Shown piece by piece: positions 7,629-15,142 of a stretch of DNA of 38,403 nt. The stretch's first letter is position 1, and every line of letters begins with the position of its first letter. The stretch lies in NCBI GenBank assembly GCA_046537875.1, contig JBKHJZ010000011.1:1-38403 (forward strand), read 5' to 3'. The stretch is from JBKHJZ01 sp046537875 (GTDB taxonomy: Bacteria > Actinomycetota > Acidimicrobiia > Acidimicrobiales > VFJN01). The notes beneath the pieces are model-generated. The model was given only the letters and a program-made list of their open reading frames with translations, did not search any database and was not told the origin of the DNA. Position numbers and translations under genes: made by a program.

Positions 7629-8590
7629 CCGACCAGCTCCGTGGACGGCATGTCCCGGGCCGGGGCGGCGACGCCGCCGTCGGGTGGTCGGAGCCGGAGC
7701 CACGCCGCGCTGGCCAGGCCGGCCGGCACCGCGACGAACGCGATCAGGTGGTGCAGGCAGTGCAGGGCCACGCCGGCCGCGGCACGCGTCGGCCCCAGCC
7801 GCCGGGCGAGCAGCCCGTAGAACCCCCGGTTGAGGCCCACGACGGCGCCCAGCCCGACGACCGTCACCACGGGCACCAGCATGGTCGAGGCGACCGCGAT
7901 CACCACCGCAGCGGCGCTGAGCCGGTGGCGCCACCCGAGGTTGAGCGTCGAGCAGAGCCGCCGGTTCCGGACCTGCAGCGCCACCCAGGGGACGCCCCGG
8001 CGGGCGAGATCGGTCCACACCATCGACCGCAGCGTCCACGCCTTCAGGTGGGTGCCCTGGATGGCGGGGTCGAGCACGATCCGGGCCCCGCCGGCGTGCA
8101 GGCGGCTGCCGAGGTCGATGTCCTCGACCGACGGATGGGGGAAGCGCCGCTCGTCGAAGCCCCCGGCATCGAGGAGCGCACGGCGCCGGATCGCCCCCAG
8201 CCCCGTCCAGAAGGTCTCGGCCGGTCCCGCGCTCTCCTGGTGGACGTGGTGGTGCAGCAGGTTGCGGAACGCCGAGACGGTGCCCCCGCGCGCAGGTGCG
8301 TCGTCATAGGAGCCGTACACGGCGGTGAGCTCGGGATCGGCGGCGAACGCCTGCCTGATCCGGCGGAAGGCGTCGGCGTGGACCTCGACGTCGGCGTCGA
8401 CGAACACCACGATGTCGCCGGACGCCCGCCGCGCCCCCGCGTTGCGGGCGGCGGCCGCCGACAGGCTGGTCGGCCGGTCGACCACGATCACCTCGTCCGG
8501 CGCCTCGTCGGCCCCGGCGATGGCCGCGAGACAGTTCGTGAGGGTGGCCGGCGTGTCGGTTGCAGGAATGGTTACCGACAGCGCAGGCAT
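7625..8590 (-). CDS. Family 2 glycosyltransferase with C-terminal membrane segments
   Basis: This is a 321-residue GT-A glycosyltransferase. Motifs are SVTIPATDTPATLTNCL (beta1), EVIVVDRP, AAARNAGARRASGD, VVFVDADVEV (DxD-type metal motif) and HPSVEDIDLGSRL (catalytic ED). Two or three hydrophobic segments follow after about residue 225, suggesting membrane attachment. It starts the three-gene minus-strand operon. The ATG at 8590 is 6 nt after TAGGAT, with TTGACA further upstream and an iron-box-like motif between the two. Compared with the first GT2 here (4259) it keeps the same core but adds membrane anchors. Confidence 0.87.
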   Translation of the reverse strand: MPALSVTIPATDTPATLTNCLAAIAGADEAPDEVIVVDRPTSLSAAAARNAGARRASGDIVVFVDADVEVHADAFRRIRQAFAADPELTAVYGSYDDAPARGGTVSAFRNLLHHHVHQESAGPAETFWTGLGAIRRRALLDAGGFDERRFPHPSVEDIDLGSRLHAGGARIVLDPAIQGTHLKAWTLRSMVWTDLARRGVPWVALQVRNRRLCSTLNLGWRHRLSAAAVVIAVASTMLVPVVTVVGLGAVVGLNRGFYGLLARRLGPTRAAAGVALHCLHHLIAFVAVPAGLASAAWLRLRPPDGGVAAPARDMPSTELVG

Positions 8591-8596
8591 CAGCCG

Positions 8597-8627
8597 ATCC
8601 TATGGCGTTAAGAATGCCTAATGTCAA
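8597..8627 (-). promoter_or_regulatory. Promoter of the GT2/oxidoreductase/phosphodiesterase operon
   Basis: Read on the minus strand, TTGACA (8622-8627, a perfect -35) is followed by a 19-bp spacer and TAGGAT (8597-8602, a TANNNT -10) that ends 6 nt before the ATG at 8590. The spacer holds iron-box-like copy B, the classic position for a repressor site. Confidence 0.55.
8607..8620 (+). promoter_or_regulatory. Iron-box-like operator B (GTTAAG-N3-GCCTA)
   Basis: This second copy of GTTAAGNNNGCCTA (middle bases AAT) lies wholly between the -35 and -10 of the minus-strand operon promoter. It is nearly palindromic: TTAAG-AATG-CCTAA has four of five arm bases paired. Its orientation relative to the gene is opposite to copy A, as expected for an operator rather than a promoter element. 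Confidence 0.5.
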
Positions 8628-10021
8628 GGCTCGCCCGGGCAGCCCACCGCGTAGACCGCCCAGCGATCGGAGCGGCCGAGCAGCTCGAGGCCGGCCTGCG
8701 GGCCGTCCGCCAGGCGCCGGTCCTCCCGGCCGCCCGAGAGCACGAGCGCCACGGCGGGTCCCTCGGTCGGCGTCGTGGTCAGACGGTGGAGCGGCACGTC
8801 GAGGTGCCAGGCGACCGCGGGCCGCAGGAGGCTCGATCCCTCCACCGCCACGTCGCCGCACGCGACCACCCGGTCGCGTCCGCCCGCGTGCTCGATCGCA
8901 GCCGGCAGGTCGTCCTGGTGACGGCCCCGGCTGACCACCTCGTCGGCCACGTCGGCGAGGCCCAGGACGCGGGGGACCAGGAACGGCACGGCGGCCAACC
9001 CGGCCACCGCGGGCAGGAGCCACCGCGTCCGAGCCCGCTGGTCTGCCAGCAGCTCCGCGACGCCGACGCCGGCCAGCGCGGCCACGACCGCCACGGCCGG
9101 CAGGAGGAAGCGGCTGAGCGCCGCGTAGCCGAGGGCGAACGCCATCCCCACCACCAGGAGGCACCACAGGGCCGCACCGGCCGCCAGGGCGAGCAGTGGG
9201 TGCCGCCGGCGCTGCCAGGCGGCCGCCACCGTGAGCCCGGCGGCCACCCACGCGGGTCCCGTGACCATCGCGCCCACGGTCCCGAGACCGTCGCCCAGAC
9301 GTTCGAGCGCGGCTCCCACGCCCACCTGTGCGGAGGCCGCACCGTGCAGCGGATCGCCCGATCCCCACCAGTCGCCGCCCAACCACAGGACGGGGACGGC
9401 AACGGCCGTCGCCACGGCCACCGGGCGCGTTGCCGGCTCGCGACGCCACAGCCAGGCCGCGTACGCGCCGAGCAGGGGCCAGGACTCCGGGCGCATCAGT
9501 GCCAGCGCGGCTCCCAGCAGGAGCGCCTGCCGACACCGCCCCTCGAGGTGGCGGTCGACCGCCCACACGGCACAGGCAGCGGCCATCGGAGCGACATGGC
9601 CCTCCACCACGGTCCGCAGGAACCGCGGCTCCGGGTCGGGCGCCAGGACCAGCACGGCGACGGCGACGAGGCCGGCGGCGGCGCCGGCGAAGCGGGCAGC
9701 CAGGCGGAAGGTGCCCGCGACGAGCAGCAGCCCCCCGGCACGGGCCACCACGAGCCAGAGGGTGGGGGCGAACCCGCCGAAGAGGGCGAGCACGCTGGTC
9801 CCCACCACCGGAAGGGGCTTCCACGACGGCCCCCCGGTGGTGTCGAGGTCGAGCCGCAGCACCTCCCTCCCCCACACGAGCCACGCCCACGGGTCGTAGG
9901 AGATGGCGCTGGGCAGCACGAGCGAGGCCCCGGCCAGGGCGACGATGCCGAAACCGAGGGCCGGCACCGCCCGCCGCCGGGCGGGCTCCTCCCTGATGTC
10001 GGTGCGGGTCAGGACGTGCAC
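8624..10021 (-). CDS. Polytopic membrane protein, probable GT-C-type glycosyltransferase
   Basis: The 465-residue protein has about ten hydrophobic segments and a soluble C-terminal tail of roughly 90 residues. Its first outer loop, SYDPWAWLVWGREV, places an Asp after membrane segment one, as in GT-C enzymes that use polyprenyl-phosphate sugars. A second clue is the MRPESWPLLGAYAAW segment. I cannot name the exact family. The GTG at 10021 is chosen because it overlaps the upstream ABC ATPase stop by 13 bases, implying coupled translation. An iron-transport ATPase coupled to a membrane glycosyltransferase is odd, and links the iron genes to the glycan genes. Confidence 0.6.
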   Translation of the reverse strand: MHVLTRTDIREEPARRRAVPALGFGIVALAGASLVLPSAISYDPWAWLVWGREVLRLDLDTTGGPSWKPLPVVGTSVLALFGGFAPTLWLVVARAGGLLLVAGTFRLAARFAGAAAGLVAVAVLVLAPDPEPRFLRTVVEGHVAPMAAACAVWAVDRHLEGRCRQALLLGAALALMRPESWPLLGAYAAWLWRREPATRPVAVATAVAVPVLWLGGDWWGSGDPLHGAASAQVGVGAALERLGDGLGTVGAMVTGPAWVAAGLTVAAAWQRRRHPLLALAAGAALWCLLVVGMAFALGYAALSRFLLPAVAVVAALAGVGVAELLADQRARTRWLLPAVAGLAAVPFLVPRVLGLADVADEVVSRGRHQDDLPAAIEHAGGRDRVVACGDVAVEGSSLLRPAVAWHLDVPLHRLTTTPTEGPAVALVLSGGREDRRLADGPQAGLELLGRSDRWAVYAVGCPGEP

Positions 10022-11061
10022 TCGACGGCGTGGGACCGGAGCACGCTCACCGGCCCGTCCACCCGCACCCGCACCTCGTCGCCGGGGACCCAGTGCACGG
10101 ACCCGGATGTGCGGCTCCGCACCTGTCGCCCGCTGGCGAGCTCGAGGCGCACGAGCTGGTCGTGGCCGTAGTAGGTCCGCCCGACCACGCGGGCCGGGAC
10201 GGCCCCGTTGGCGGCCCCGTCGTCGGCGCTCGCGACGGCGAGCACCTCTGGGCGAACCACCACCTCGACCTGCCCTTCGACGTCGGAGCCCGCCGGGAAG
10301 CGGCCGAGATCGCAGTCGACCAGGCCGCCCGCGGCCGTCCCCGGAAGCACCTCGGCGGCCCCGAGGAACTCGGCCACCCAGCCGGTCGCGGGGTGGGCAT
10401 AGACCTCCTCGGGTGGACCCGCCTGCTCCACCCGGCCCTCGCACATCAGCACGATGCGGTCGGCGAGCGAGAGCGCCTCCTCCTGGTCGTGCGTGACCAG
10501 CAGGGCGCTGGCCCCAGCCTTCCGCAGGATGCCCGCCACCTGCTCCCGCAGCACCTCACGGAGCCCGGCGTCCAGCGCGACGAATGGCTCGTCGAGCAGC
10601 ACCACCTCGGGGTCCATGGCCAGCGCCCGGGCCAGCGCCACCCGCTGGCGCTCCCCACCCGACAGCTCGTGCGGATAGGACCGGGACCGGTGGGCGAGGC
10701 CCACGAGGGCGAGCGTCTCCTCGACCCGCCCGGGCCGGGGACCGCCGAAGGCCACGTTGCGCGCCACAGTGAGGTGGGGGAACAGGGCGCCGTCCTGGAA
10801 CACCATCCCGATGCGGCGGCGTTCGGGCTCCTCCCACACGCCGGGTCCCACCACGGCACGACCGCCCACCTCCACCGTGCCGGCGTCGGGCACCTCGAAG
10901 CCGGCGATGACTCGGAGCAGCGTCGTCTTGCCCGACCCGCTCGGGCCGAGCAGGGCCACGAGCTCGCCCTGCCCGACCGAGATGGTGGCGTCGATCACGG
11001 CTCGCGTCGTCCCGAACGACTTGTCGATGCCCGCGGTGCGGATCGCCGGATCGTTGCCCAC
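10009..11061 (-). CDS. fbpC: ABC transporter ATP-binding protein, ferric iron type
   Basis: The 350-residue ATPase has Walker A GPSGSGKTTLLRV, a Q-loop in GMVFQDGALFPHLTVARNVA, the signature LSGGERQRVALARALA, Walker B VVLLDEPF and the switch histidine in LLVTHDQEEALSLADRI. After about residue 230 a TOBE-like domain (VVVRPEVLAVAS, QVRSRTSGSVHWVPGD) follows, as in FbpC/PotA-type importers. It powers uptake through the permease at 12200 on the opposite strand. GTG 11061 is preferred because TAGTGT ends 7 nt before it; an ATG at 11103 would add 14 residues without family likeness. It is coupled to the membrane protein downstream. Confidence 0.87.
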   Translation of the reverse strand: MGNDPAIRTAGIDKSFGTTRAVIDATISVGQGELVALLGPSGSGKTTLLRVIAGFEVPDAGTVEVGGRAVVGPGVWEEPERRRIGMVFQDGALFPHLTVARNVAFGGPRPGRVEETLALVGLAHRSRSYPHELSGGERQRVALARALAMDPEVVLLDEPFVALDAGLREVLREQVAGILRKAGASALLVTHDQEEALSLADRIVLMCEGRVEQAGPPEEVYAHPATGWVAEFLGAAEVLPGTAAGGLVDCDLGRFPAGSDVEGQVEVVVRPEVLAVASADDGAANGAVPARVVGRTYYGHDQLVRLELASGRQVRSRTSGSVHWVPGDEVRVRVDGPVSVLRSHAVECTS

Positions 11062-11068
11062 GCTCCAC

Positions 11069-11074
11069 ACACTA
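11069..11074 (-). promoter_or_regulatory. TANNNT -10 box of a leaderless promoter (fbpC)
   Basis: On the minus strand TAGTGT is followed by seven bases and GTG 11061. This is the main reason for choosing that start over ATG 11103. Confidence 0.4.
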
Positions 11075-11116
11075 CCCGAGGGTGCCCGGCCGTGGTCAGC
11101 CATCCCGGCGTCATGT

Positions 11117-11130
11117 GTTAAGAAGGCCTA
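11117..11130 (+). promoter_or_regulatory. Iron-box-like operator C in the fbpC/fbpA divergent promoter
   Basis: This third copy of GTTAAGNNNGCCTA (middle bases AAG) lies in the 116-bp gap between the divergent iron-transport genes. It covers TTAAGA (11118-11123), which stands 18 bp before TAAGCT (11142-11147), a plausible -35/-10 pair for fbpA. Location at an iron importer is the best support that the motif is an iron-regulator site. Confidence 0.55.
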
Positions 11131-11177
11131 CATATCGGGGCTAAGCTGACCGACATCACGATCTTCGAGGAGGTCCC

Positions 11178-12209
11178 GTGCTCGCTGCCCTGCTGCGCCG
11201 CCGCTGGCCCATCCCGCTCCTCGTCATCGGCGCCGTGGTGGCCGTCGCGGCGGGCACCCTGGTCGCCACCGCGAGCGACAGCAGGTCGCTGGTCGTCTAC
11301 AACGGCCGGGCCCACTACGGCAGCGAGGAGGTCTTCCGCGAGTTCGAGCGGGACACCGGCATCGACGTGCAGCTGCGCGGTGGCACCGCGCCCGAGCTGT
11401 TCGAGCGGCTCCGGCGGGAGGGCGAGGAGACGCCGGCCGACCTGCTGGTCACCACCGACCTGGCGAACCTCTGGCGGGCGAAGGAGGCCGGACTGCTCCG
11501 CAGCGCCACCAGCCCGACGCTGGAGCGGAACGTGCCGGGGTCGCTCCGTGACCCCGACGGCGAGTGGTGGGCGCTGAGCACCCGGCTCCGGATCCCCGTG
11601 GTCTCGTCCGAGCGGGTCGGCGAGGGCGAGGTCACGAGCTACGAGGATCTCGGCGACCCGCGCTTTCGCGGCCGCACGTGCCTCCGCACGTCGACCAGCG
11701 AGTACAACCAGTCGCTCGTGGCCGACATGATCGTCAAACGGGGTCCCGCGGCCACCGAGTCACTGCTGCGGTCGTGGTTCGACAACGAGCCGACGATCCT
11801 CAACTCCGACGGCGAGCTGCTCGCGGCCATCGCCGCCGGCGACTGCGATGTCGGGCTCGCGAACCACTACTACCTGGGACGGGCACTGGCCGAGGATCCC
11901 GACTTCCCGGTCGAGCCCGCCTGGCCCGACCAGGACGGGCCCGGGGCGCATGCCAACGTGTCGGGCGTGGGCCTGGTGCGGTGGTCCGACGCCCCCGAGG
12001 AGGCGATCGCGCTCATGGAGCACCTCACGTCGCCGGATGCCCAGCGGATGATCGTGGAGCGCAGCGAGTTCCCCGCCAACCCCGACGTGGCGCCGCCCGA
12101 CCACATCCGTGAGTGGGCCGGTGTGCGGGTCGACCCGATCGCCGTCGACCGTGCCGGACCGGTGCTCGACGACGCCATCGCCCTGATGCTCGAGGTCGGG
12201 TGGAACTGA
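11178..12209 (+). CDS. fbpA: Ferric iron ABC transporter substrate-binding protein
   Basis: The 343-residue protein has an N-terminal basic stretch and hydrophobic helix (PIPLLVIGAVVAVAAGTLVA) that acts as signal or membrane anchor; no lipobox Cys is seen. The mature part starts LVVYNGRAHYGSEEVFREFE, as in FbpA/FutA/IdiA ferric-binding proteins. NHYYLGRAL contains the adjacent tyrosines (Tyr231, Tyr232) that coordinate Fe(III) in the family, and TSTSEYNQSLVADMIVKRG is also typical. GTG 11178 is preceded by GAGGAGG. It overlaps the permease start by ten bases. It captures ferric iron outside the membrane and delivers it to the permease. Confidence 0.9.
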   Translation: MLAALLRRRWPIPLLVIGAVVAVAAGTLVATASDSRSLVVYNGRAHYGSEEVFREFERDTGIDVQLRGGTAPELFERLRREGEETPADLLVTTDLANLWRAKEAGLLRSATSPTLERNVPGSLRDPDGEWWALSTRLRIPVVSSERVGEGEVTSYEDLGDPRFRGRTCLRTSTSEYNQSLVADMIVKRGPAATESLLRSWFDNEPTILNSDGELLAAIAAGDCDVGLANHYYLGRALAEDPDFPVEPAWPDQDGPGAHANVSGVGLVRWSDAPEEAIALMEHLTSPDAQRMIVERSEFPANPDVAPPDHIREWAGVRVDPIAVDRAGPVLDDAIALMLEVGWN

Positions 12210-13903
12210 CCACGCAGGTCGAACCCCGCCCGCCGCCCGTCCCGGCGGGCGAGCACGGACGCCGCCGCTCCCGGCGCCGGCGGGTCACGGGGTGGTCGCT
12301 GGTGGGGGCCCTGGTCGCCCTGGTGGTCGCCGGGCCGCTCGTCGCCCTCCCGGCCAGCTTCGTCGGCGGCGCCGAGGCGTTCGACCAGATCGCCCGCGAC
12401 CTGCTTCCCGAGGCGCTGCGGACGAGCGCGCTGCTGGGTCTCGGCGTGGGGGCCGGCACGCTGCTCGTGGGCGGCGGGCTGGCCGTGCTCGTCTCGTTCT
12501 ACGACTTCCCGGGACGGCGCTGGCTCGACTGGGCGCTCGTCCTGCCCATGGCCATGCCCGGCTACGTGCTCGTGTTCGTCGTGCTGGGCCAGTACGGGCT
12601 GGCCACGCCCCTGCAGAGCAACCTCTTCGGGGACGGCCTCCGCATCCCCGGGCTGCGCACGCCTCTCGGCGCGATCGTGGTGCTCACCGGGGTGCTGTAC
12701 CCGTACGTCTACGTGCTCGGCCGGAGCGCCTTCCTCGGCCAGTCCCGGGGGACGATCGAGGTCGCCCGCTCGCTCGGCCTGACCTACGGGCAGGCGGTCA
12801 GACGGGCGGCCCTCCCGCTCGCGCGCCCGGCGCTGGCGGCGGGCGCCACCCTCGCCGTGATGGAGGCGCTGGCCGACTTCGGTGCCGTCGACCTGCTCGG
12901 CATCCAGGCGCTCACCAGCGCCATCTACCGCGTCTGGTACGGCGCTTTCGACCAGGACGCGGCCCTGCAGCTCGCCACGGTGCTCGTGGGGCTGGCCCTG
13001 CTGATGGTCGTCGTCGAGCGCCTCCTGCGGGGTCGGGCCCGGTACCACCAGGCGCTCGGCAGGGGCGACGCGGTGGTGCCGCGGCGCCTCCCGGGCTGGC
13101 GCGGCTGGCTGGCGGCCCTGCCGGGGACGGCGCTCCTGCTCGTCGTCTTCGTCATCCCCGTGATCCAGCTCGTCGCGTGGTCGGCTGAGACGATCGTCGA
13201 CGACCAGCTCGGAGCCGACCTGGCCTCGGCCGCCCGCAACACGCTCATGCTCGGCGGCCTCGCCGCCCTGCTCGCGGTGGTGACCTCCACGATCGTCGCC
13301 TACGGCCAGCGCAGCCAGCCGTCGCGCTTCGGGACCGCCGTGAGCAGGCTGGCCACCGTGGGCTACGCGGTGCCGGGAACGGTGGTGGCGGTCGCCGTCT
13401 TCGTGCCGCTGTCGTGGGTCGACCGGCGCCTGATCGACGTGGGCGACGGCCTGCTGGGGCTCGACCTCGGGCTGATCTTCACCGGCACGATCCTCGGGCT
13501 GGTCGTCGCCTACCTGGTGCGCTTCCACGCGCTCGCCTACTTCGCCGTGGAGACCCGCATGGACCGCATCAGTCCCAGCCTCGACGATGCCGCCCGCTCG
13601 CTGGGGGCCGACCGGGGCCGCGTGCTCACCGATGTCCACGTGCCCCTGCTGTGGCCGGGGATCCTGACGGCCGCACTGCTCGTGCTCGTCGAGGTGATGA
13701 AGGAGCTGCCCGCCACGGCGCTGCTCCGGCCCCTGGGCGCCGACACGCTGGCGATCACCGTGTGGGAGGCGACCAAGGATTCCCGGTTCGACACGGCGGC
13801 GCTGCCGGCGCTGCTGATCGTGGCCGTGGGCCTCGTCCCGGTCATCCTCCTGGTGCGCCTGCTCCGCACCGACGGCTGGGTGTCGGCCGCCGAGCGGCTC
13901 TGA
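12200..13903 (+). CDS. fbpB: Ferric iron ABC transporter permease (fused two-domain)
   Basis: The 567-residue protein carries two binding-protein-dependent permease domains in one chain, as in FbpB/SfuB. About twelve membrane segments are present. Each half has an EAA loop that contacts the ATPase: ARSLGLTYGQAVRRAALPLA near residue 190 and AARSLGADRGRVLTDVHVPL near residue 470. GTG 12200 overlaps the fbpA stop and follows no separate promoter, so the two genes are co-transcribed. The first 30 residues are basic and proline-rich. The matching ATPase is on the opposite strand, a divergent rather than linear fbp arrangement. Confidence 0.9.
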   Translation: MELTTQVEPRPPPVPAGEHGRRRSRRRRVTGWSLVGALVALVVAGPLVALPASFVGGAEAFDQIARDLLPEALRTSALLGLGVGAGTLLVGGGLAVLVSFYDFPGRRWLDWALVLPMAMPGYVLVFVVLGQYGLATPLQSNLFGDGLRIPGLRTPLGAIVVLTGVLYPYVYVLGRSAFLGQSRGTIEVARSLGLTYGQAVRRAALPLARPALAAGATLAVMEALADFGAVDLLGIQALTSAIYRVWYGAFDQDAALQLATVLVGLALLMVVVERLLRGRARYHQALGRGDAVVPRRLPGWRGWLAALPGTALLLVVFVIPVIQLVAWSAETIVDDQLGADLASAARNTLMLGGLAALLAVVTSTIVAYGQRSQPSRFGTAVSRLATVGYAVPGTVVAVAVFVPLSWVDRRLIDVGDGLLGLDLGLIFTGTILGLVVAYLVRFHALAYFAVETRMDRISPSLDDAARSLGADRGRVLTDVHVPLLWPGILTAALLVLVEVMKELPATALLRPLGADTLAITVWEATKDSRFDTAALPALLIVAVGLVPVILLVRLLRTDGWVSAAERL

Positions 13904-13932
13904 CGGGCGGCGACGGTCGATCCGATCCGGCC

Positions 13933-13953
13933 GGCGGTGTCGAGATCACCGCC
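13933..13953. terminator. Stem-loop between convergent fbpB and cyclase genes
   Basis: GGCGGTG (13933-13939) pairs perfectly with CACCGCC (13947-13953) across a seven-base loop, 29 nt after the fbpB stop and covering the cyclase stop. Symmetry would let it work for both genes. No T-tract is present. Confidence 0.35.
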
Positions 13954-15142
13954 CTGTGGACGGGGGGTCGTGGTGCTCCGCCCGGGCCCGGAGGGCATCG
14001 CGCAGACCGCGGCGACGCTCCGCGAACCGGCTCTCGGCCGACGCCGCCCTGCGCAGCACCCACAACGGCACCCGCCCGATGTCCTTGAGGTGGCGGGGAC
14101 GCATCGAGCGGAGCCGGTAGTCGCCGAGCTGCACCAGCCGGTCGCGCATCGGTGCGTCCACGAGGATCGTGCCCGGGAACGCGATCGCGGTCATCCGGCT
14201 GGCGAGGTTGACCACCGGGCCGTACAGGTCGCCTTCCCGCTCGAGCAGCGGTCCGTGCGCCAGCCCGACGCGCAGGTCGGACAGCTCGTCGGCGTCGCGC
14301 GTCCCCTCGGCCAGCGCCAGCGCGATCTCGGCGCCCGCCTCGGGCGCCTCGACCGTGAACATCACCTCGTCGCCGATCATCTTGACGACCCGGCCGCCCG
14401 CCTCGGTGACGATGTCGAAGGTGAGCTGCTCGAACTGGTCCACGATCGCCGCCAGCTCGGCGTCACCCACCTCCTGGCTGAGGGCGGTGAACCCCACCAG
14501 GTCGGCGAAGCCGACGACCGCCACCTGTTCGGCGCCCGCGTACGTCAGGCGACGCCGGGCGGCCACCTGCAGGTGCCGGCGCCAGGCCGCCGTCAGCACG
14601 CGGGGGACGATGGGCAGCAGCGTGGCCGCGCTGGCCACCACCCGATCCACCGCGAGAGCATCGACCACCGGGGCGGCGTCCGGCTCACCCACTCCCGGCC
14701 GGCCCAGCGTGGCGGCGCTGATCACGTCCACCTGGGCCGAGGCGATCCGCGCGACCGACGACCCGATGACCCGGCTCATCTGCTGCACGAGGTCGGCCGG
14801 GGCGACGTCCCCGGCGACGAGCGCGCCGACCTCGGTGAGGATCTCGACGTCCCCCGCGGTGAACGCCCGCTCGCCCGGGCGGGGCATCGCGAAGCCGAGC
14901 GACCGCCAGAGGTGGCGGATCTGGTCGGCCGACAGCCTGGTGCGCGCGGTCACGTGGTCGAGGTCGAACAGCAGCGGCTCGGGCACGATGAGCCGCTCGA
15001 CCGCGAGGAGGGGCAACGTGCCATCGGCCTCGGCGGCGGCGATCTCGTGCTCACCGGTGCCCAGCTCGCGCAGCATCGCCCGCACGATGTCGAGCACCTC
15101 GGCCGGCGTCGTGCCGGGCCCGAGGCCGGGCACCTCGGTCAC
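13946..15142 (-). CDS. Class III adenylate cyclase with N-terminal regulatory domain
   Basis: The 398-residue protein makes cyclic AMP from ATP. The C-terminal domain has the full class III set: VVGFADLVGFTALSQE (metal Asp214), VVKMIGDEVMF (adenine-contacting Lys254, metal Asp258), GDLYGPVVNLASRM (Asn312 and Arg316 stabilising the transition state). The first 200 residues lack membrane segments and resemble the helical regulatory domain of mycobacterial cytosolic cyclases such as Rv1264 and Rv2212, so activity may be controlled by an internal signal. The GTG at 15142 overlaps the stop of the upstream glycosidase-like gene by four bases, implying coupled expression. Confidence 0.87.
   Translation of the reverse strand: MTEVPGLGPGTTPAEVLDIVRAMLRELGTGEHEIAAAEADGTLPLLAVERLIVPEPLLFDLDHVTARTRLSADQIRHLWRSLGFAMPRPGERAFTAGDVEILTEVGALVAGDVAPADLVQQMSRVIGSSVARIASAQVDVISAATLGRPGVGEPDAAPVVDALAVDRVVASAATLLPIVPRVLTAAWRRHLQVAARRRLTYAGAEQVAVVGFADLVGFTALSQEVGDAELAAIVDQFEQLTFDIVTEAGGRVVKMIGDEVMFTVEAPEAGAEIALALAEGTRDADELSDLRVGLAHGPLLEREGDLYGPVVNLASRMTAIAFPGTILVDAPMRDRLVQLGDYRLRSMRPRHLKDIGRVPLWVLRRAASAESRFAERRRGLRDALRARAEHHDPPSTGR

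Noticed and set aside
11061..11103. ATG 11103 as the start of the iron ATPase
   Set aside because: It would add 14 residues with no family likeness and has neither a ribosome site nor a well-placed -10 box, whereas GTG 11061 has TAGTGT 7 nt upstream.
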